Of a stretch of DNA of 14,027 bases, positions 6,956 to 13,378 are shown one piece after another; position 1 is the stretch's first letter; each line of letters begins with the position of its first letter. The notes below the pieces were generated by a model that did no database searches, had not been told where the DNA came from, and saw only the letters and a program-made list of their open reading frames with translations. The stretch comes from CAVSMC01 sp963798655. GTDB lineage: Bacteria; Pseudomonadota; Gammaproteobacteria; Burkholderiales; Casimicrobiaceae. The position numbers and the translations under genes were made by a program. The stretch is taken from contig CAWCUH010000008.1 in the NCBI GenBank assembly GCA_963798655.1, forward strand, positions 1 through 14,027, in the 5' to 3' direction.

Positions 6956-7897
6956 ATGAACGATACCGCAAGCAGCGCCGCCGTCAGCGGCGTCGAGCAT
7001 TTCACGCACAAGCACACGCCAGACGGCGATGTGCAGCTGTTCTTGTGGGAAAAATTCGTCGACGAGCCCGACGGCAAGCCGGCAGTGCTGTTCGTCCACG
7101 GCTCGTCGATGGCGTCGCAGCCGACGTTCGATCTGCATGTGCCGGGGCGCGCCGATTCATCGGTGATGGACTGGTTCGCCCAGCGCGGGTTCGTTTGCTG
7201 GTGCGTCGACATGGAGGGCTACGGCCGTTCCGACAAGCGCCGCGACATCTTCTGCGACATCGCGAACGGCGCCGACGATCTCGCCGCGGCCACCGACTAC
7301 ATCGCGCAGGCGCGGGGCGCACGCTCGTTCATGACGTACGGCATCTCGTCGGGCGCGTTGCGGGCGGCGCTGTTCGCCGAGCGCCATCCCGAGCGCGTGA
7401 CGCGCCTCGCGCTCGACGCGTTCGTCTGGACCGGTGAAGGCGCGCCGACGCTGGCCGAACGGCGCAAGAAGCTGCCGCAGTTTCTCGCGAGCAGGCGCCG
7501 GTCGATCGATCGCGCATTCGTGCACTCGATCTTCCAGCGCGACCATCCCGACTGCGCCGAGCCGCGCGTCGTCGACGCGTTCGCCGACGCGATCCTCGCG
7601 CTCGACGACTCGATGCCGAACGGGACGTACATCGACATGTGCTCGAAGCTGCCGGTCGTCGACCCGGCGAAGATCACGATGCCGACGCTGGTGCTGCGCG
7701 GCCAGTACGACGGCATCGCCGCCCTCGACGACCTGATCGGGTTCTTCGAGCGGCTGCCGAACCCGGACAAGCAGTTCAGCATCATGGCTGGCGTCTCGCA
7801 CGCGAGCTTTCAGCAGAAGAACTACCGCACCGTCTATCACATCCTGCACGCGTACTTCACGCAGCCGGCGCCCGCGTACGTCGGGCCTGCGCGCTGA
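6956..7897 (+). CDS. Alpha/beta hydrolase-fold enzyme
   Basis: From ATG 6956 (TTG 6950 is an alternative two codons earlier) the product has 313 residues and no signal peptide, so it is probably cytoplasmic. The alpha/beta hydrolase elements are in order: the oxyanion strand VLFVHGSSM (45-52), the GYGRSDKRRD segment (89-97), the nucleophile elbow GISSG with Ser131, the acid Asp252 in RGQYDG and the catalytic His282 in GVSHASF. The fold covers esterases, C-C bond hydrolases and dehalogenases. The HG at the oxyanion site and a Ser nucleophile favour an esterase or C-C hydrolase, but the substrate is unknown. It lies between a Bug receptor and a lipoprotein with an EEP domain, seven bases before the latter. 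No Shine-Dalgarno is obvious. Confidence 0.9.
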   Translation: MNDTASSAAVSGVEHFTHKHTPDGDVQLFLWEKFVDEPDGKPAVLFVHGSSMASQPTFDLHVPGRADSSVMDWFAQRGFVCWCVDMEGYGRSDKRRDIFCDIANGADDLAAATDYIAQARGARSFMTYGISSGALRAALFAERHPERVTRLALDAFVWTGEGAPTLAERRKKLPQFLASRRRSIDRAFVHSIFQRDHPDCAEPRVVDAFADAILALDDSMPNGTYIDMCSKLPVVDPAKITMPTLVLRGQYDGIAALDDLIGFFERLPNPDKQFSIMAGVSHASFQQKNYRTVYHILHAYFTQPAPAYVGPAR

Positions 7898-7904
7898 AGC
7901 GACC

Positions 7905-8747
7905 GTGGGGAGGCTCGCCGCGGTACTGCTGTGCGCGGCGCTCGCCGGATGCGTCACGCTCACCGAGCAGCCGCGCGCGGTCGTCATGCGCGCCGGCAAG
8001 CTCGACGTGCAGTCGCTGCGCTGCGACGCCGCGGGCGCCGCCGCCGCATCCGCGGCAGACGGCGATGCGCTCGACGCGAATGCGATCCGCATCGTCAGCT
8101 GGAACATCCACAAGCAGGGCGACGACGGCTGGCGACGCGATCTGCGCCGGTTCGTTTCGTCCGCCGAAGTCGTCCTGCTGCAGGAAGCGACGATCGACGA
8201 CGAGCTTCGGCGCATCCTCGAGGACGCCGGCTTCGACTGGGTGCTCGCGAGCTCCTTTCTCTACGGCGGTCACGACATCGGCGTGCTGACGGCGTCGCGC
8301 GTCGCGCCGCTCGCGAGCTGCACGCAGCGCATCGGCGAGCCGCTGATCGTCGTGCCGAAGTCGGCGGTTATCAGCTGGTTTCGCGTCGCCGGGCAGCACG
8401 AGCCGCTCGCGGTCGTCAACATTCACGCGATCAACTTCGCGCTGACGCTCGGCGCGTACCAGGCGCAACTCGCCGCGCTCGCCGACGCGCTCGCGCGCCA
8501 TCGCGGGCCGGTGATCTTCGCCGGCGACTTCAACACGTGGACCGACGCGCGCCGCGATGCGCTGGCGGCAACGGCGACGAAGCTCGGTCTCGCCGAGCTC
8601 GCACCGCGTGACGACAAGCGCTCGCTGTTCCTCGGCAAGCAACTCGATCACATCATGGTGCGCGGGCTCGAGGCGGTCGACGTCGCTGCGATCCCGGTCA
8701 CATCGTCCGATCACAACCCGCTCGTGGCGACGTTGCGCGTCCGGTAA
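7905..8747 (+). CDS. Endonuclease/exonuclease/phosphatase-family lipoprotein
   Basis: The GTG at 7905 is seven bases after the hydrolase stop. The 280-residue product opens with a short signal peptide and lipobox LAGC, with Cys16 the likely lipidated residue, so it should be membrane-anchored in the envelope. The EEP fold is complete: IVSWNIHKQG (Asn67), VVLLQEA (Glu94), AVVNIHAINF, FAGDFNTW (Asp208, Asn210), QLDHIMVRG (Asp248, His249) and SSDHNPLVATL (Asp269, His270). Members are Mg-dependent phosphodiesterases acting on nucleic acids, inositol phosphates or phospholipids. The layout is closest to the YafD-like group, whose substrate is not settled. Location outside the cytoplasm argues against a genomic DNA repair role. 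Its last 50 bases overlap the end of the facing DNA ligase gene. Confidence 0.88.
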   Translation: MGRLAAVLLCAALAGCVTLTEQPRAVVMRAGKLDVQSLRCDAAGAAAASAADGDALDANAIRIVSWNIHKQGDDGWRRDLRRFVSSAEVVLLQEATIDDELRRILEDAGFDWVLASSFLYGGHDIGVLTASRVAPLASCTQRIGEPLIVVPKSAVISWFRVAGQHEPLAVVNIHAINFALTLGAYQAQLAALADALARHRGPVIFAGDFNTWTDARRDALAATATKLGLAELAPRDDKRSLFLGKQLDHIMVRGLEAVDVAAIPVTSSDHNPLVATLRVR

Positions 8748-9771
8748 AGAGCGCCAGCAGACTGGCGCTCTCCCGCCGCACTTGGTCGAGCGTGCACTGC
8801 CGCGCCGGCTTGTCGGGACGAAAGCGCAGCAGCTTGGTGCCGTGGCGAAAACGATCGCCGCTGAAATGATCGTACTGCACCTCGACGACCAGCTTGGGTG
8901 CGAGCGGGGTCCACTCGCCGCTGCGCTCGGTGCTCCAGCGGCTCGGACCGCCGGGCGCACGCCCGGTGAAGCCCGGCGCCTTCTTCAAGCGCTCCAGGGT
9001 CATCGTGAGCTCGCGCCTGTCGGCGGTGGGAATGTTCGCCGCGAAGCCGACGTGATGGAGCAAGCCGTCGTCGTCGTAAAGACCGAGCAGCAGTGAGCCG
9101 ACGACGTCCGCGTCCTTGCCGTAGCGAAAGCCGCCGACGACGCAATCGGCCGTTCGCATGCGCTTGACCTTCTGCATGCCGGTGCGCTCACCCGAGCGGT
9201 AGGCGAGATCGGCGCGCTTCGCGACGACGCCGTCCAGGCCCGCGCCGACCGACGCGAACCAGCGCTCGACCGCAGCGCGCTCGGTCGTCTGCGGCGAAAG
9301 GCGCAACAGCGAGCCCGCCGGCACGGCGTTCGCGAAAAAGCGCTCGAGCGCGGCGCGCCGCTCGGCGAGCGTATGGTCGACGATCGAGCGACCCTGCGCG
9401 TCGACCAGCAGGTCGAACAGCACGTAGAGCGCCGGATGCTCGCGTGAAAGCTTCGCGACGCGGCTCGCTGCCGGATGAATCCGCTGCAGCAGCTCGTCGA
9501 ACGACAGCACGCTGCCGTCGGGAACGACCAGCTCCCCGTCGAGCACGCATCGCCGCGCATCGAGCGCCGCAATCGCGGCGACGACTTCGGGAAAGTAGCG
9601 ATTGAACGGCTGGCCCGCGCGCGAGCGGAGATCGACGTCGGCTGCGTCCTTGAACGCTAGGCAGCGAAACCCGTCCCACTTCGGCTCGAAGCGCCAGTGA
9701 TCGCCGGGCGGGATGGCGCCGACCAGCTTCGCCTCCATCGGCGCGTAATCGGTCGGGAGTGGCAGCGTCAT
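8698..9771 (-). CDS. Stand-alone ATP-dependent DNA ligase (LigC/LigD-ligase type)
   Basis: The 357-residue protein starts at ATG 9771, four bases after the polymerase stop, so the two are surely cotranscribed. It has the adenylation motif EPKWDG with nucleophile Lys31, then LDGEL (77-81), YVLFDLL (116-122), GLDGVVAKR (178-186) and MQKVKR (199-204). An OB-fold follows, with VVEVQYDHFSGDRFRHG (295-311) and the family end RFRPDKPARQCTL. It seals nicks using ATP. It lacks the polymerase and nuclease domains of full LigD and is close to the 358 residues of mycobacterial LigC, which also pairs with a separate primase-polymerase. The last 25 or so residues extend past the usual end and overlap the facing lipoprotein gene by 50 bases. 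A LigD split into separate genes is the alternative reading. Confidence 0.93.
   Translation of the reverse strand: MTLPLPTDYAPMEAKLVGAIPPGDHWRFEPKWDGFRCLAFKDAADVDLRSRAGQPFNRYFPEVVAAIAALDARRCVLDGELVVPDGSVLSFDELLQRIHPAASRVAKLSREHPALYVLFDLLVDAQGRSIVDHTLAERRAALERFFANAVPAGSLLRLSPQTTERAAVERWFASVGAGLDGVVAKRADLAYRSGERTGMQKVKRMRTADCVVGGFRYGKDADVVGSLLLGLYDDDGLLHHVGFAANIPTADRRELTMTLERLKKAPGFTGRAPGGPSRWSTERSGEWTPLAPKLVVEVQYDHFSGDRFRHGTKLLRFRPDKPARQCTLDQVRRESASLLALFTGRATSPRAGCDRTM
8748..8771. terminator. Hairpin directly after the EEP lipoprotein gene
   Basis: Perfect ten-base arms agagcgccag (8748-8757) and ctggcgctct (8762-8771) flank the loop caga and begin one base after the TAA of the lipoprotein gene. 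No T-run follows. The same bases encode residues near the end of the ligase on the other strand (around RRESASLLALF). It probably marks or protects the 3' end of the plus-strand mRNA. Confidence 0.5.
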
Positions 9772-9775
9772 CGTG

Positions 9776-10897
9776 TCATTCGCGCGCCGACCGCCGGCGC
9801 TTCGTCGCCGCAGCCGGTTGCAACAACGCGCGGAGCTCGAAGCGTCCCGCATCGTCGTTGAGCGGCGCCCACAGGTCGCCGAGTTGCGCGATGCGCGCCG
9901 GCACGTTCGCGATCGTGAACTCGTCGATCGACGCGCCCGCTTCGAGCTCTTCCCAAGTGATCGGCGTCGAAACCGTCGCCGTCGGCCGCGGGCGTGGCGA
10001 GTAGATCGAGGCAAGCGTGCGGCCCCACGCATTCTGGTTGTAATCGACGAGCACGCGGTCGGGCGGCCGCTTGGCCACCTTGTATTCGGCGGTGATGACA
10101 TCGGGCCGCCTGGCGGCCAGCACCTGCGCAAGTCCCTTCGCGAACGTCCACACGTCGCGCTGCGTCGGCCCGCGGACGATCGGAACGTAGACATGCAGGC
10201 CGCGCGATCCGGTCGTCTTCACGAACGTGCGCATGCCGAGCGCATCGAGCGCCTCGCGAACGATGAACGCGGTCGCGCGCACGTCGGCGAACGTCGCGCC
10301 GGGCACCGGATCGAGATCGAAATGCAGATAGTCGGGGCGGTCGACGTCGTCGCAGCGCGCGTACCACTGGTTGAGATCGATGCAGCCGAGATTCACGACC
10401 CAAAGCAGCGAAGCGACATCCTGCACCATCGGAAAGTCGATTACGTTGCCGGACGCGTGCTCGATCGAGCACGTCTCGAGCCATTCGGGGCGCGCCGACG
10501 GCGTTCGCTTCATGAAGAAGAACTCGCCCGCGGCGCCGTTCGGATAGCGCTTCATCACCATGGCGCGGTCCGCGACGTGCGGCAGCAGCGCGGGCGCCAC
10601 GTCGGCGTAGTACTGCAGCAGGTCGCGCTTGGTAAGACCGATCTCTGGCCAGAACACCTTGCCGAGATTCGTCAGGCGCACGCTGCGCGATCCGACGACA
10701 ACGTCGGCCGAATCGACATCGGACGGGACCTGCACCGCGACCGTGTCGCCGACGACGTGACGAGCGCGACGCATTGCGCTCGACGGATGATGCGTGCGCG
10801 TCGCTCGCTCGTTCGCTACGCCGGTAGTGCGTGACGGCGATGGCCGGCTGCCCTTGGAGGATGCTACCGCACGCTTCGCTGCCTTCGGCATGATCAT
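9776..10897 (-). CDS. Stand-alone LigD-type primase-polymerase (Prim-PolC-like)
   Basis: Starting at ATG 10897 (or ATG 10891, two codons later) the product has 373 residues. After a basic, disordered N-terminus of about 60 residues comes a LigD-polymerase/archaeo-eukaryotic primase domain: VRLTNLGKVFWPEIGLTK (73-90), GEFFFMKRTP, LLWVVNLGCIDLNQW, catalytic DLD in HFDLDP (Asp194, Asp196), TGSRGLHVYVPI (229-240) and DYNQNAWGRTLASIYSPR (285-302) with the third acidic residue, Asp285. Such enzymes extend primers and fill short gaps, preferring ribonucleotides in known cases. No ligase or phosphoesterase domain is fused; the ligase is the next gene, four bases away. In mycobacteria Prim-PolC and LigC are adjacent and take part in excision repair, which fits this layout with udgX upstream. 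Start choice is uncertain because no clear ribosome site is present. Confidence 0.92.
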   Translation of the reverse strand: MIMPKAAKRAVASSKGSRPSPSRTTGVANERATRTHHPSSAMRRARHVVGDTVAVQVPSDVDSADVVVGSRSVRLTNLGKVFWPEIGLTKRDLLQYYADVAPALLPHVADRAMVMKRYPNGAAGEFFFMKRTPSARPEWLETCSIEHASGNVIDFPMVQDVASLLWVVNLGCIDLNQWYARCDDVDRPDYLHFDLDPVPGATFADVRATAFIVREALDALGMRTFVKTTGSRGLHVYVPIVRGPTQRDVWTFAKGLAQVLAARRPDVITAEYKVAKRPPDRVLVDYNQNAWGRTLASIYSPRPRPTATVSTPITWEELEAGASIDEFTIANVPARIAQLGDLWAPLNDDAGRFELRALLQPAAATKRRRSARE

Positions 10898-10904
10898 CCC
10901 GATG

Positions 10905-10920
10905 CGGATCCCGGGATCCG
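10905..10920. repeat. 16-base perfect palindrome upstream of the polymerase gene
   Basis: The bases cggatcccgggatccg form an unbroken 16-base palindrome ending only seven bases before the polymerase start. It lies in the 118-base gap after udgX. It could be a protein binding site for a dimer, or a hairpin that limits translation of the polymerase. A chance palindrome is possible in GC-rich DNA. Confidence 0.5.
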
Positions 10921-11015
10921 TCACACCTCGTCCGCAATTACGACGACCGACCACAGGAACCTCGCCGGCGCGCAGACGGTCGCACCGCCCTCCGGCTCTC
11001 GCAGCCTGGCTGATC

Positions 11016-11618
11016 TCATTTGGCGAGGCTCTGCGCGAGCTTGCGCGCCTTGACGAGGTCGTCGACGAGCGCGCCGCGAATGTCGGCGCGCAGCTCTGCC
11101 GTCGGTGCGCGCAGCGCCGCGGATGGGTGATACGTGGCGACCAGCGGCACTCCCGCTTCGGTAGTCAGTTCTTGCGCTCGCGCCGCCGTCAACGTCATCG
11201 CACGACCGACGAGCGATACGAGCGCGGTGCGCCCGAGCGCGACGATCACATGCGGCTTGTACTTCGCGATCTCCTGCTCGAGCCACACGACGCACGCGGC
11301 GATGTGACGCTGCGCAGGTGTCTTGTGGATGCGCCGCTTGCCGCGCGGCTCCCAGTAGAAGTGCTTGACGGCGTTGGTGACGTACGCGCTCGCCGGCTCG
11401 ATGCCCGCCTGCGCGACCAGCTCATGGAGCAGCTTGCCCGCGGCGCCGACGAACGGACGACCTTGGCGGTCTTCCTCGTCGCCGGGCTGCTCGCCGACCA
11501 GCATCAGCAGGGGCCGCCGCGCGCCCTCGCCCGGCACGCCTTGCGTCGCCCGCTCCCATAGCTCGCAACGCCGGCAGGCGTCGACGTTTCGCTTCAGCGT
11601 GGGGTCGGGGCCCGCCAT
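11016..11618 (-). CDS. udgX: UdgX-type uracil-DNA glycosylase
   Basis: From ATG 11618 the protein has 200 residues, the usual size for this group. It carries GEQPG (42-46), RPFVGAAGKLL (54-64), YVTNAVKHFYW (79-89) and, decisively, the loop GKRRIHKTP (93-101), followed by VIVALGRTAL and the HPSAALR motif (164-170). In UdgX the His of KRRIHK, here His98, attacks the sugar after uracil is removed and forms a lasting covalent link to the DNA. Cys15, Cys18 and Cys109 are placed to bind an iron-sulfur cluster. His86 replaces the Cys found in the VKC motif of family-4 enzymes. It acts on uracil in DNA in the cytoplasm. Codirectional downstream genes encode a gap-filling polymerase and a ligase. The TTG at 11657 is an unlikely alternative start. 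Confidence 0.93.
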   Translation of the reverse strand: MAGPDPTLKRNVDACRRCELWERATQGVPGEGARRPLLMLVGEQPGDEEDRQGRPFVGAAGKLLHELVAQAGIEPASAYVTNAVKHFYWEPRGKRRIHKTPAQRHIAACVVWLEQEIAKYKPHVIVALGRTALVSLVGRAMTLTAARAQELTTEAGVPLVATYHPSAALRAPTAELRADIRGALVDDLVKARKLAQSLAK

Positions 11619-11667
11619 CCGAGCTAGGCGAGCGCAGCGCTGCCGCGCGCAAGGCAACGGCGCGCGC

Positions 11668-11796
11668 TCACCGGAAGAACAGGAAGACGACGATCCAGAA
11701 CACCAACGCCGCCAGGCCGATCGCGAGGGGCAGCCAGACGCGGCGCCGGCGAAGCAGAGGCGGGCGATCGTAAATGCCGACGAACTTGCGCGGCAT
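11668..11796 (-). CDS. Small single-pass membrane protein, 42 aa
   Basis: The ATG at 11796 follows GGAGG by five bases, a strong ribosome site that fixes this short start. The product opens with basic MPRKFVGIYDRPPLLRRRR and then has one hydrophobic segment (VWLPLAIGLAALVFWIVVFLFF) ending at the C-terminal Arg. The positive residues before the segment predict an N-in orientation in the inner membrane. No family is recognised. It lies between the stress-protein gene and udgX, 49 bases before the latter, in the same direction. Confidence 0.7.
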   Translation of the reverse strand: MPRKFVGIYDRPPLLRRRRVWLPLAIGLAALVFWIVVFLFFR

Positions 11797-11813
11797 GGAA
11801 CCTCCGATGCAAT

Positions 11814-11848
11814 CGCGGTGAAGCGATAGGAAACGTCGCTTCACCGCG
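11814..11848. terminator. Strong 13-base hairpin after the stress-protein gene
   Basis: The arms cgcggtgaagcga (11814-11826) and tcgcttcaccgcg (11836-11848) pair perfectly around a nine-base loop. It lies 12 bases past the stop of the stress-protein gene and 18 bases before the small membrane protein start, just upstream of its ribosome site. There is no T-run on either side, so it may be a partial terminator, an mRNA 3'-end stabiliser or a transcript-processing site separating the two genes. Confidence 0.6.
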
Positions 11849-11859
11849 CTTGACCTCAC

Positions 11860-12522
11860 TTATCGCCTTGCGCCACCGCCGAGGTCGGCCTCGCTGCGCG
11901 TGACCGGCGTGCCGGCCGCATCGTCTCGCGACGAATGGCGTGCGCGGTCGCGCTCGATGTCGTCGAGCGAGTACGGTTGCGCCTCGGGGGTCCAGCCGGT
12001 CCATCCGCTTTCGCGCCACTGCTCGACGCGCCGTTCGATGTCGACGGCGCCGTGCTCGCGCATCAGCTCGGCTGCCCGCTCGGCACGCGCTTCATCCGCG
12101 CGCACCGTGACCAGCGCGCCGCCGCGACGCACCGACTCGGCGTAATACTCGGCATCGTTCTTCGACACGCCGAGATCGGTCAGCGCACCGATCAGGCCAC
12201 CGGCGACGGCACCGACGCCCGCGCCGCTCAACGTGGCGACGATCGGCCCGGCCGCGATGACCGGCCCGATCCCCGGAATCGTGAGACCCATCAGGCTCGC
12301 CGCGAGCCCCGCTGCGCCGCCGACAACACCGCCGGTCACGGCGCCCGTCGCCGTGCCGCTCGCATTCGTCGTCTTCACGCGGTCGTCGTTTCGGTAGTCG
12401 CCTCGGATGTTGCTCGCAACAACGTTGACGTCGCTGTCGAGAAAGCCGTCGTCGATCAGGTCACGCGCGACGCGCTGCGCCTCATTGAAGCTGTCGAACG
12501 AACCCACAATCGTTTTCACCAT
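11860..12522 (-). CDS. General-stress-protein-like glycine-zipper protein
   Basis: ATG 12522 has GGAG seven bases upstream and encodes 220 residues. The N-terminus (MVKTIVGSFDSFNEAQRVARDLIDDGF, 1-27) resembles the general stress protein 17M / YflT-like domain. Residues 57-113 are very rich in Gly and Ala with Gly spacing (TATGAVTGGVVGGAAGLAAS, GAGVGAVAGGLIGALTD) and look like a glycine-zipper pair of membrane-associated helices. Then comes a repeat of the first fold (DAEYYAESVRRGGALVTVRADEARAERAAELMREHGAVDIERR, about 123-165) and a charged tail. Similar proteins are induced by stress in other proteobacteria, and a function is not established. No regulator is visible nearby. It heads the minus-strand run that leads to the repair genes. 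Confidence 0.78.
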   Translation of the reverse strand: MVKTIVGSFDSFNEAQRVARDLIDDGFLDSDVNVVASNIRGDYRNDDRVKTTNASGTATGAVTGGVVGGAAGLAASLMGLTIPGIGPVIAAGPIVATLSGAGVGAVAGGLIGALTDLGVSKNDAEYYAESVRRGGALVTVRADEARAERAAELMREHGAVDIERRVEQWRESGWTGWTPEAQPYSLDDIERDRARHSSRDDAAGTPVTRSEADLGGGARR

Positions 12523-12674
12523 GATGTGCTCCGAATCGGTCGTTTGGTAATCCGGGCGCGAACGCGCAACCGCGCGAAAGCCGGATGGGTGAGCATACGG
12601 ATGCGCGTCGAACGCGCGCAGCAGCGGGCGGCGGAACGCGTTGTCGGTGCCGTCCTACAAAACCGGGAATGCGT

Positions 12675-12723
12675 GCACCGTGTTGCTCCCAGTGCACCAA
12701 TTGCCACGGTGCGGCGTTAAGAT
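12675..12723 (+). promoter_or_regulatory. Possible promoter and operator of the Gly/His-rich protein gene
   Basis: TAAGAT (12718-12723) is -10-like and precedes the start at 12803 by 80 bases. Directly upstream, gcaccgtg (12675-12682) and cacggtgc (12705-12712) are inverted copies separated by 22 bases, and gtgcac appears twice (12673-12678, 12692-12697). No proper -35 is seen, which would fit activator dependence. In the leader, ttgct (12756-12760) could pair with agcaa (12787-12791) next to the ribosome site. The rest of the 280-base gap holds nothing else I can support. Confidence 0.3.
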
Positions 12724-12802
12724 GGTGCAGGCGAGGCGGGGTGCTAGTCCGCGCGTTGCTGCGCTGTAGGAAAGTGCGCGGCGCGAAGCAAGGAGAGTGA
12801 TG

Positions 12803-13375
12803 ATGAACAAGCGTTTGCTGGCGGTGTTGACGGCGACGCTGATCGCCGCGGCGGGCGCGTCGGGCGCGCTCGCCGCCGGTCATGGCGGTGGCGGGCACGG
12901 CGGCGGCGGCGGTGGTTGGCACGGCGGTGGTGGTGGTTGGCATGGTGGAGCCGGTTGGCACGGCGGTGCGGGCGCCCGGCACGCCGACGGCGGCTGGCAG
13001 AGCGGCGGCTGGCATGGCCAAGGCAGCTGGAACAACGGCTGGCACAACAGCGGCTGGCACGGCGGCCACAGCAATCGGTGGTGGTGGGGCGGCGCGGCAT
13101 TCGTCGGCCTGCCGTGGGCGTGGTGGTGGGGATATCCGTATTGGAGTGGCTATTATGGCTACTACGACCCCTACTACTACGGTTACTACGGCCCGGGCGT
13201 CGTGTACGACCAATACCCCGCACCATCGACCGATTACGACGCAGCACAGATCGCGCCGTCGGCGACGCCCGAGGTGCGCTGGTACTGCCCGGACAGCGGC
13301 TATTACCCGACGGTGCGGACCTGCGACCGCGGATGGATGCGCGTCGTGCCGGGCGGAACGCCGCCGCCGCAATAA
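12803..13375 (+). CDS. Gly/His/Trp-rich secreted protein
   Basis: AGGAG at 12791-12795 is best spaced for the ATG at 12803 (ATG 12800 and GTG 12797 are in frame just before). The 190-residue product has a signal peptide (MNKRLLAVLTATLIAAAG...ALAA). A low-complexity region to about residue 90 follows, made of Gly runs broken by His and by WHGG units. Next is a Trp/Tyr-rich stretch (WAWWWGYPYWSGYYGYYDPYYYGYY). The C-terminus has the pattern WYCPDSGYYPTVRTCDRGWMRVVP, seen at the end of many small exported proteins of Burkholderiales. The many His residues suggest metal binding or surface stickiness, but this is inference. It probably acts in the periplasm or outer membrane. Its stop lies three bases from the stop of the facing DUF4124 gene. 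Confidence 0.85.
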   Translation: MNKRLLAVLTATLIAAAGASGALAAGHGGGGHGGGGGGWHGGGGGWHGGAGWHGGAGARHADGGWQSGGWHGQGSWNNGWHNSGWHGGHSNRWWWGGAAFVGLPWAWWWGYPYWSGYYGYYDPYYYGYYGPGVVYDQYPAPSTDYDAAQIAPSATPEVRWYCPDSGYYPTVRTCDRGWMRVVPGGTPPPQ

Positions 13376-13378
13376 CCG

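Noticed and set aside
7002..7322. Other long open frames antisense to the hydrolase, lipoprotein and repair genes
   Set aside because: They are Arg/Ala-rich, lack ribosome sites and mirror real genes on the opposite strand.
10905..10920. Cloning-vector remnant, because the palindrome contains overlapping BamHI and SmaI sites
   Set aside because: The flanking DNA is ordinary high-GC genomic sequence with continuous gene order, and no vector sequence is present.
8698..10954. A fused LigD protein combining polymerase and ligase
   Set aside because: The polymerase has its own stop at 9776-9778 and the ligase its own ATG at 9771 in a different frame, with clean family ends on both. They are separate genes unless a sequence error hides a fusion.
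12724..12800. Riboswitch in the leader of the Gly/His-rich gene
   Set aside because: Short complementary segments exist, but no conserved riboswitch core could be recognised.
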